64,000 nucleotides of DNA from Gadus chalcogrammus (taxonomy: Eukaryota > Chordata > Actinopteri > Gadiformes > Gadidae): the NCBI RefSeq assembly GCF_026213295.1, contig NC_079414.1:15162607-15226606 (forward strand). Direction: 5' to 3'. This document shows, in pieces, positions 1-12,400 of the stretch. The position numbers and the translations under genes are program-made. Positions within the stretch are counted from its first letter, which is position 1, and every line of letters starts with the position of its first letter. Under the pieces are notes generated by a model. It saw nothing but the letters and a program-made list of their open reading frames with translations, did not search any database and had not been told where the DNA came from.

Positions 1-1953
<1,953 letters not shown>

Positions 1954-2120
1954 AGTCTCTCGGTTCCTCTGGGGATGTTCTTGGGGACGGCCTGGAGACC
2001 CAGGGCGTGACAGTCCACCGTGGCCCCGTCACAGCTGCAGGGGGCCGGGCAGGCCTCTGCACCTCGCCCCCCCGACGGGACCCCCACCACCAGCAGCAGA
2101 AGCAGCTCCAGCACCAGCAT
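1954..2120 (-). CDS. slit1: SLIT1-type slit guidance ligand, first coding exon (partial gene)
   Basis: Slit proteins are secreted leucine-rich-repeat ligands of Robo receptors that guide axons. Only the first coding exon lies here; the gene continues leftward out of the window. The exon encodes a leucine-rich signal peptide (start [13 protein letters not shown]) followed by the cysteine-rich LRR N-terminal cap [14 protein letters not shown] and then [16 protein letters not shown]. The last stretch fits SLIT1 (GLQAIPKNIPRNTERL in human, from memory) better than SLIT2 or SLIT3. The donor GTGAGT follows base 1954, giving phase 2. I chose the ATG at 2120 because it directly precedes the hydrophobic signal; an in-frame ATG at 2333 would add a long non-conserved leader. 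The neighbour ARHGAP19 lies upstream in the same orientation, as in human, which supports the SLIT1 assignment. The exact fish paralogue (a or b) cannot be told. Confidence 0.85.
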
Positions 2121-2944
2121 CTTCTCAGTCCGCAATACTCCTTCTCCTCCTCCTCCTCCTCTTCCTCCTATCCGGCTCTTCCTCACAGACCCAGGCGGAG
2201 GTCCGGACTCAGCCAACCCCCCGGGAGCGACTCTTCTGGCGTTCATGCCTCCGCTCAGCTCTCCTCTCCTGGGATGGTCCACTCTGTGTCTCCCCTGAAC
2301 CCCAAACACCACCACGTCCTCCACTAGTTCCACTACCAGCGAGTACCAGGGTACCTCGCTAGCACCGACACCCTGCTGAGCCTGCCTAGGACCCCCCTAG
2401 GTGCAGGAGAGGGACAGAGAGAGGAGGGCGACCAAGCGAATCCCTCGCCTTTTAAAAAACAGACAAGGTAGTAAATACAGGTGAGGATGATGACGGTGAC
2501 GATGATGACAGGGAGGGAAGATGAGGATGATAAAGGGGAAGGGAAGGAGGAAGAGCGTGGCGAGGAGACGATGCTTCGGTGGAGGACTGAAGTTTATCCT
2601 GCGAGTCTCTGGGATGTGTCCTTGTTGTTCTCTAGCGCTGAACTCAAACGTTCATTCAAAAGGCGAGTGTTGTGTTGTGTTCATCTGCCTCTCTCTCTGC
2701 TCGCGGGTTGCTCTGCAGCTCCTGTCCTCTGTTGGTCTCCCTCCACTCTGACGGTGTGTATCGCTCCACGCCTCTCTCTCTACCTCCCTCCCTCCCTCAC
2801 TCACTACCTCACTCGCCCTCTCCCTCTCTCAGCTGAAGACGGGTGTCTCTCTATCTCCCACGCTTTCCTCTCTCTCTGCAGCTGTACCACGAGTAGTCTC
2901 TCTCCCTCACTCTCTCTCAATTTCTCAGTTGTTGACTAGTGTGT

Positions 2945-2995
<51 letters not shown>

Positions 2996-3405
2996 GTCTG
3001 CAGCTGTAGACGAATGTCTCTCTCCCTCCTGGAGTCATTATTCTGAAGGAGGGAACAGTGAGCCGCAATAAAGAAGGAAATACATACACTACTCCCTCCC
3101 TCCCTCCCTCCCTCCCTCCCTCCTTTACACAGACACCCACACACACAGACATACACACACACACACATAGCCATCATCCATCAAACGCTTTAGCAAATAA
3201 CAGCCCCAAAGACTCCTCCCACCCCCACCCCCCGTACCCTAATCAAACACACACACACACACCCACACTAGACACAGCAGAACCCTGAGTGAACTCCAAT
3301 CTACTCAATTGCAGTGGTGGAGCCACCTTTAGTGACAGTAGTCTCTCTCGCTCTCTCTCACACACACTGTCTGTCTTCCCTTGGGAATGAAAAGAGCCTA
3401 AGGCT

Positions 3406-3464
<59 letters not shown>

Positions 3465-4077
3465 AATGGTGCGTGATAGTGAACCTTAAGGAGGAGGGGA
3501 AATTGGCACTTTGTGAAGTAAAAGGAAAATGTAAAAATCAGCACAATTTGAAAGGGAGAACACAGCCTGGCACAGGCCGACATATAACCATAACAAAGCT
3601 AAAACACACAGGCACATACACACACTCACACCGTGAGCTTGAAATTCAAATGGATCTGAGCTTGTGCCAGCTTTCCTATATTAGTAGTAACAATGTGCCA
3701 AGTACACAAAGTCATTGGGGAGCCCCAAGCTTCCACACGTATCCTATAAAGAAGTGTAGTAGTTGCCGTTGCAGACAGACATGTTCAAATGGAACTGCTA
3801 ATTTATTTATTTTGGGGAGGATTTTCTTTAATATTTGACCCTCAAATTAATTGTGTTCCTTTATGTGATTTAGACATCCACCTCAATTTTTTTTTTTTAA
3901 AACACTCTAAAAAACGCACTGAAGAGAAGATCAATAAACTGAGACTGAACTTGAATTTGTCCAATGTATGAATGATGTTGACGTGACAGGAGCGACCCGA
4001 AAGCAGCCAGCCTCAAACTCAACATCATAACAGCATGAAAACAGTTTCTTGAGGCCCCTTTGTGTATGGCTGTATGG

Positions 4078-4140
<63 letters not shown>

Positions 4141-6441
4141 TGGGGGGGGGGAGGAGGGGGGGGGGGGTCACATGGTAGAACTAAAGTCAGGAAGAAGGTT
4201 GGTTAATTAGGTGACCTATAATTTAAACATTAAAAAAATATATCTATATCAACCTAATTGTATCCATAGCAGTAGAAAAAGTGCAAGCCAGACCTGACCA
4301 GATAGTAATGTTACGAATAGTAGGATACACGTGGAAGCCCTATGCCATGTAATTTGAAAACATTTAGATTTACGAATAACTATTAATAGCCATGCAAGAA
4401 ATATGTGGTTTGAAGTTGCAAAACGTATATAAAAAATATATACATAAACACAGTATACCATTTATTTAATTAAAGGTAATAGCTTGGCCGATTGTGTGTA
4501 AATTATACAATGTCTACGCAGCTAAACCGGGACCTCTTGTGGACATTTGTTGTATAACTGCAGTAGTTAATAAAGAAATCGACAACAGACAACTTGTAGG
4601 AAAAATATGTTTTAATCCAAATAAAACATACCTTTGAAGACTCTATACAGGTCACATTTATTTTACATGTATATAAAAAATTGAAAATTACCACAGTCGG
4701 ACCATTAATAGAATCACAGTAAAAGAGGAGTATGTTAATTGGCCCAGACGTTGCTTATGCTGATTAGACAGATGCGTTAGATTGAGGATAATCTTCCAAA
4801 AACGAAGAAAACACTACAAATAAAATGATATTTGGTTGAAATTCTTTTTGAACCAAAATCGCTAGATAGAAATCACTAGGCAAAGGATTGACAAAAAAAT
4901 ACATATATTGGACAAAAAATGAAATTTCCCCTGCTTTCTCAAAGCAGTGGAAGCGGTTTCTCTGTTTCCTCAGTCCAAACAGAACCTAGACAGATCTCTT
5001 AGAGGTCTGAGTATCTCTGCATAATGGAAGATCCATCGATCAGCAACTAAAGAATGTTAACCAAAGTCAAGCATTTGGATGCAAAGGCTTTACAACGGGA
5101 ACAAAAAAAAAGTATTATTAGTATTATTACAAAATTTAACACACTTTAAAATAAGTCACCATTAAAAAACACACCAAACATAGGGTGGGCATAAATACAA
5201 ATGGATTAACACAGAAATCACAAACTATGTGGCTATATGTTTGAACCGTAATTATGTCAAGACTGTCACAACAATATCAATAAATATCAATAAAAAAAAA
5301 GATTTCGAGTGTACTAGGAATCCCAGTGCAGTACAAATAAGCACTACCATTTACTGCCACGAACAGGTCATCATTTCACCATCATAACCATCATCATCAT
5401 CACCTTAACCAGTCACCTTCCTGACCATGAACCATCCCGCCCCAACATACCATAAGCCCTCTGAAACCATCACCAAAACAATCCTTCAACGTACAATAAG
5501 CACCCTGAAACCATGAACCCTCCCTCCAACGTACAATAAGCCCTCTGAGACCACGACCCAAACCATCCTCCAACATACGATAAGCCCTCTGAAACCATGA
5601 TCAAAACCCTCCTCCAACATACCATAAGCCCTCTGAAACCATGACACAAACCCTCCCCTAATGTACGATAAACCCTCAACAACTCTGTTGAAAATGCACT
5701 AGTCCAGGATTCCTGCAACTGGCCCAAATGAAAGATAGAAAAACTAATTTTAAAAAACATTGAGAACTTGACTATCAAAACAGAGCAGCCCTCTCTGCAT
5801 TTCCTTTGAGAGTCATATCCGATAGTATCAGTAACTGGACGTCAAATCCCAGGCATCTCATGGTATCCATTTAACCAACAACCATAGTCACATTATAGTT
5901 ACTTGTAAACTTTGCAGATCTGGCCATTTACTCCCCAACGGCACTTCCAGCCGCTCTGTAACCCAGTGTCTTGCCCCGTAGACAGCGCATGTTGCATCAT
6001 AGGGCAGGAGTTTAAAAACGGTGGTATAACCCATTAAAAAAATATATTTTAGAAAAACGGCAGGTGAATTCTGACCAGATGCTACGCAATAACATATAAG
6101 AGGAAGCTGGTGAAAATCTTTCAAGGAGCACCAGAGGCCATTTTGTACCGCGAAAAAGGATTCAGTCATAGAAATGAGCTTATAAACACAAGCAGACACA
6201 CATGTACACAAATATATACACATTCACACAATCATACAGCATGTCAGGCTCAGCTATATAGTAGTCATGCATTCAGAAACAGTAGTTCAGAAAGAATAAA
6301 ATATAACCGGTTTTTAAAAAGGCTGTTTTTTTAAGAGGAACTGGTTCTGTTATTGGTCACAGTTCTGTCGTTCACAGTTCTATGCAGTCATGAGATTGAA
6401 GAGGAGACATAGCCATGGAGCATGGGGTCTGGATCAACCAC
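2121..6441. other. SLIT1 5' flank/UTR and ARHGAP19 3' flank
   Basis: This is the interval between the SLIT1 start and the ARHGAP19 stop, both on the minus strand. The part next to SLIT1 (about 2121-3000) is GC- and pyrimidine-rich and is the likely SLIT1 5' UTR and promoter; I see no convincing TATA box. It holds (CT)n at about 2949-2994, a CCCT-rich block at about 3090-3122, (GA)n at about 3409-3461, (GT)n at 4083-4140 and a G-run at 4142-4167. The A+T-rich part from about 4200 to 6441 probably includes the ARHGAP19 3' UTR. A 53-57 bp minisatellite sits at about 5440-5680. No other gene was seen. Confidence 0.5.
5440..5680. repeat. Minisatellite, unit about 53-57 bp
   Basis: About four to five imperfect copies share the core ATAAGCCCTCTGAAACCATG followed by a variable CCAAACCCTCCTCCAAC-like stretch. 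It creates a 102-residue open frame on the minus strand that is only a repeat translation. It lies downstream of the ARHGAP19 stop, possibly inside its 3' UTR. Confidence 0.7.
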
Positions 6442-9400
6442 TCACAAAGAAGAAATCTCCTGAGGTGGCGAGAAACACATCATGGAGGTCGATGGAGAGC
6501 CCTGGAAAAAGAGACAGAATTAATGGATTTTTGAACAAAAATGTCTGGAAGTTCCAATTACGTCATTTATACATATATAGATAACAACGGTAATCTAGTA
6601 GCATTTTAGTCTGTAATGCTATCATTATGTCTGTCCCCTGCGTACCTTCCGAAGGTTTCTCCCTTGATATTTAAGGAAGCTTTTCCTTGTCTTTCAGAGG
6701 GCTTAGTCTGGGAGGTTGATTTAATGTGGGCCTGTGAAGCCTCTTCAGAATGGTACTGTTATTCAGGGCTATACAAATGAAACTGACTTGACAATTGACT
6801 TGTCCTCACTTCAGACATTTAGACCTTTTTTCTATTTGCAGCACTATACAGCACCTTTTCTTCACATGTAATGTTAAGTATGTCACTGTTAGTGGAGGCA
6901 GTGGCTGCTATGTGAAAACTTGTAATGGTATGTAAAGTAGGTCTCTGTGAGTGAGGGGGGACTTACCTTGGAGTCCTGGTGTAGCCTCTCCTTAGAGAGA
7001 GCAGAGCCTCTTGAACTCTTCGGCGCACCGCACGCCTTCCCCGACTCCACGAACATCAGGGGACTGTTCACCTGGACACACACACACACACACATTATTG
7101 TGGCCAACAGTGGGCACATGGGAACACCATCAATTCACGAGTTACATAATGTAAGTCTACTAAGAAACTAATGGAACAATTTATAAAGTTTAAATTAAGT
7201 AAACATGTCCATTCAACAAAGAGGAGAATGAGAAGAGTGGCCTCACCGCCTGCAGGACGACATTCTCCTTCCCGGGTTTCCCCGTCGACATGGTTACCGG
7301 GGAGATGTGCCTGAGCTTCCTCTCGGTGGTCAGCTGATCTCCACGAGCTTTACGCTGACATCACAGACACACCTCGTTAAGAGTCACACACACACCTCGT
7401 TAAGAGTCACACACACACCTCGTTAGAGTCACACACACACCTCGTTAGTCCCAGACACAACTCGCTACGAGTCACACACCTCGTTAGAGTCCCAGACACA
7501 ACTCGTTAAGAGTCAGACACCTCGTTAGAGTCCCAGACTCACCTCCTTAAGAGTCACACAATCCTCGTAAGAGTAACAGACAAACTTTGTTAAAAGCCCC
7601 TGACCCATATCCTTAAGAGTCCCAGACACTCCTTTAGAGTCCAAGTCACACCTTGTTAAAGACACATAAAGGACATCTCCGAGACATGCGCACACTGTTG
7701 AAATCCTCACAATCCCAAACGTTTGATATAAACTGTGCTTTGAGAATGAATGAACGTCATGCGTGTGCGCGCTCACCTTCATCAGCGCCCCGAAGGAGCG
7801 TGAGCGCGGGTGTTTCTTGGTGCGTCCGGGGGGGGTCTGCTGGCACTCGCTGGGTGGGGGGGTCCCGAATTCTGTTTGCCTGGCAATCTGGAGGCCATGA
7901 GCACATGGATGATGCTAATGTGTTAGCGGCTAGGTTTCTCCTTTTTATGTTCCCAGACACATACTCACATAAAGACGAGGATGGCAATGTGGCAAATACA
8001 TATCCAGTGGAGCCCTGGTGTTACACATTATCAATCTGAGTTTAATTTGAAATCAAACTGATCTACTTAAAAACCTGTTGCCAATCGTTTTCAATTAGGT
8101 AATTATTATAATAATTATTATTATTATTATAGCAAAGCATTCTATAATGCAGTCTACCTTTCAACCCCGGTTCCCATGACCACCCAGTCCGAAGAGTTCA
8201 CCTGCTGGATGAGCTTCTTCTTCTTGGCCGAGTCGGGCATGTTGTGGTGGACGTGTCTGAACAGCTCCTTCAGGGCCTCCTCCGTGTGGTGCTGGGGCCC
8301 CCCGGCGATGGGCTCCAGGGGCCCGCCGGGCCTCTTGGACCCTGTCGGTGAGCGCAGCACCGGGCTACCGTTGGCAGGCAGCAGCTCCAAATCATCCTGA
8401 TGGAAAACACCAACCATCCAAGTCCAAATGCAATACTGTTAAAAATCCCGTCCATCAAGTCACAATAAAAACATAAACAGTTAGGGATAACGTTCCATCA
8501 AGACCAATAAATACAAAACCGTTAGGAATCACGTTCCATCAAGACACAATAAATACATAAACAGTTAGGAATCACGCTCAATCTGAACACAATAAATATA
8601 ACCGATGACGATATAAAAGAGCCCAGACTTGACAGAGACACTCAGGTGAGAGGATAAGTCCTCTAGGTAGTAGGGAGTAGGGACTCGATCAACCCATGCA
8701 TTTTTGGCAGATCGAGGGCAGTTGCTTTGTCATTGTTATCAATGGGATCATTTGGGAACATTTCTGGGAAGTTAAGAAAAGGGAAAGCAGCGTGCTGCGC
8801 CTTTTAACTGTTGCAAAGCAACCATAGAATCTCCACACCTAAATCTACAACGGCGCTGGACCTTTTTTTCCTTGAATCAACATTTTCTTTAACTCAGGGT
8901 GTCCAGAAATGCATGGGAACCAAGCAAAACGTTTGGTTCCCATGAATAGCAATTACCAAATAGCTTCTCCCAGCTGTTTAAAGTGTTTTGTGTGATCAGG
9001 GCCTAAGAATACATTCTCTTCACATTTTGAACTTTGACTCTAGAGCCCTCTGGTGGTAGAAATCACCACTGCACTGTACAATCACTGATAGGTAAACTAC
9101 AATACTACCAGGCTTTGGTTCTTCTTACTTCTTCTTCTTACTTACTAATTCTCCCCCACACTAAGTATGCGGGCCGCTTAAATAGGACCAATTGGACAGC
9201 AATGTGTGCTGTGATGTCACCACTGACCTTGGTGTGGATAACTCTGGAGCTGGCACAGTGCACTCTGGCGTGCTCCCTCATGTAGGCAGGGGCCTGGACA
9301 ACAAACAACAACACATGCGGCAATCACTATAATACTGACTTTAGAGCATTTGACAATATATGTGGAGGACTGCACTGACAGTAAGGCGTGTGGGTTCATA

Positions 9401-12400
9401 CTGTATATATTATAACAACCAACATAATAATGGTATTCAGAGATAGAGAGGTAGCACTACATTGAGGTATGCAGGGATGCACATAACTTCTTTATAGAGT
9501 TCAGTTGAGTACCAGGAGATGGTGTTTGGTACGCACCCCAGACATAGCTCCTCACGTAACATCGGATCTTATGAAACGTACCCAGTTTCACAGAGGTTTT
9601 TTGCGTCACCTTTTTTTTTTTTTTTATCAAACTGCAGCAGCTCGACCACGGAGCGTTTGATTATCTGACAAAAGGAACGTTGCGATCAGCTGATTTTGCG
9701 CAGTTCTCCAGATGTGGTGCGCAGTGCACAGCGCACATGAGCGCACATTTCATTGCGCTTATCATTCGTTACGAGCCACGGCACATCTTGGTGCCACTTT
9801 TTGGAAAAAAAAACATTTTCTTCTGCTCCGGCTCCATTTCCCTTTCCTTCTGGTGGCGAACGCACAAGGAGCTGCTCAATGTATTTTGTTGTTTCGTTTT
9901 TTTTTCGATCTCCCGTAAGTTACGCAAAAGCGCTGTACTACACAAGTGACGTTACGCATCCCCGGTTATGGCCGCGCATGCATACTTGCGTATCAGTTAT
10001 GTGCACCCCTGTGAGTAAAAATATTGCCAAGCTGGAAAAGTGTACATCTAGCATAAAACAGTCTGATTTGAAGATGTTATTAGAAAAGAGACTAAACTAA
10101 TAAATTAAAAATATTGTGATCATAACGAACCAATGCGACAACAGTTGGCTTTACAACTTATGGGAGTGTTTGTGTGCGACTGTGCGTGTGTATGCGTTAC
10201 CCTGAACAGCTTCTGTGAGTGTCTGATGAGGAAGGCCATGCTGTTGTTGAGCTTCTTCAGGTTGTCCTTCAGGTCCACTGCAGTCATCTACACAGACACA
10301 CACACACACACAAACATAAGACTGTGGTTGGGAAACACGGTGCCAAATGACTAAATGTCCCCGAAGTATGATTTCTGTCAAAGTGCCGGCAGCCGAGCAA
10401 TGAAGAACGATCCGGGCTGACATTTTTATTTTTCATAGGAGCACTGTGCTCTACGCCGAAGACTAAAAAGCTAGGGGGAACAGCTATGTTGCACCAAAAC
10501 AAATGACTAGCCCCCATCTGCCTAGGCTGTATCAGTTTTCTGCTTCTGAGGAATGACGTTCAGGGGGGCCTGGGGGGAGGGACCAGATGGATCAGGGGGA
10601 GGAGCCATGGGTGAGTAGGGAGGAAGAGCTAGGGTTGAGTTAAGGGGGGAAATGTAGAAAATGCCCGAAGGGCGCTTAATGCTAGTTAAAGGGCAATTTA
10701 AAATGTAGCCCCCTTTCTGGTTGTCAAGGATGAATTAGAGTGATTGACACCGAAATTTTGAAACGGAAAGGTTGTGGTCGCAACAGTCTTTTCGCTCAGT
10801 TCTCTGTCTCAACAGTAGGGCTAGAACAGAGCGAAAAGACTAGAACCAGCCGGCCTTCCCGTTTCCGGTCAACAAGCAATGAGTCTTCCAACCGAAATCA
10901 ATGGATTTACAAAATGCAAAATAAAAGACTAGACACTTTATTTCGCTACGGTACTTGATTTGGGACATCCACAACACCACTAACCACTCGGTGAGTTGCG
11001 CGTTTCTGAAAACAAACGTTTAGGGTTGTTTTAAGGACAGGTTTGTGAATGCTCGTGGCCAGCCATTGTGAAGCAGGCAGGGGCGATTCGAAATGAGGCC
11101 ATAACCAAAGACAGGACCCATAGTCAAAATTTCGGTGTCAACCACTCTATTTCATCCTAGACAAACCAGAAAAGGGGGTAAACGTTCAAAGTACCGGAAT
11201 TGTGCTTTATTAACAATGAATCCCCTTTTACAAAATCTACTCAAATTGTATTTAGTATGTAGGGTTAAGGTTAGGGTTAGAGTTAACTAACCCTAACCCT
11301 TAGCAGCACAGCCCCACATTGAGCTGCATATGCCCACCAAAACAGGGCCGAGTGTGGAGGCCCAAGCGCCACTGGTACTCACGTATCGCGGCCAGAGGAC
11401 GTGCGGGGCGAACATGAGGGCCAGGTTGTAGGCGGACATCTTGTTGGTGTCCTGCCGCTTGGCGGTGTGGTAGAGCAGCTCCAGGAGCAGCTTGAGCAGC
11501 GAGCGGTTGGCGGCAGGGAGCAACATGAGGAGCAGCTGCAGCGCCTCGATCTGCCGCTCTTTGTCCGGCACCGACGTCTTGTTGCCCCGCTCATCGAAGC
11601 GGGTCATATCTGCAGTGAGGGGGAGGGAGGAGGGGTGTTAGGAGGGTGGATTAACACAATACTGGGAACTAACTACATACTTAGTAGTACTTTGTTTATC
11701 CCTGAAGGTCAGCTTGGCAGCCAGGCGGTGGTTTTATATTTACAGGGCAATCTAAACAACACTTTAAGAGCAAGCCTCACAGCGTGAGTGAGTGAGTGAG
11801 TGAGTGAGTGAGTGAGTGAGTGAGTGAGTGAGTGAGTGAGTGAGTGAGTGAGTGAGTGAGTGAGTGAGTGAGTGAGTGAGTGAGTGAGTGAGTGGTGAGT
11901 GAGTGAGTGAGTGAGTGAGTGAGTGAGTGATGAGTGAGTGAGTGAGTGGTGAGTGAGTGAGTGAGTGAGTGAGTGAGTGAGTGAGTGAGTGAGTGATGAG
12001 TGAGTGAGTGAGTGAGTGAGTGATGAGTGAGTGATGAGTGAGTGATGAGTGAGTGATGAGTGAGTGAGTGAGTGAGTGAGTGAGTGAGTGAGTGAGTGAG
12101 TGAGTGTGTGAGTGTGTGAGTGTGTGAGTGAGTGTCACCTGCTATCTTCAGGTGTGCGTGGAACTGCCGGTGTGTGAGGAGGGGTTCGGGGAGCTCCCCC
12201 AGGAAGGCCTTGAGCAGGGTGGCCACGTCGTTGGGGTGGAAGCCCCCGGAGCTCAGGTCCACATCCGTCCCGCTGTTCAGCAGGTCCCTCAGCGTCTGCT
12301 GCCGCACGCTGTTGCCCGGCACCCGGAACAGACCCTCCACCTGCAGATCTGATTGGACAGGAGCAAGAAACCAATAGGATCGTTAGCCAAGGGAAAGCCT

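Noticed and set aside
5470..5778. 102-residue minus-strand frame
   Set aside because: Encoded by a 53-57 bp minisatellite; no similarity to a known protein.
7370..7650. CRISPR-like array of short repeats
   Set aside because: Repeats are contiguous and degenerate without unique spacers, and the genome is eukaryotic.
11764..12138. 124-residue SLTHSLTHS frame
   Set aside because: Translation of the tetranucleotide array in an ARHGAP19 intron.
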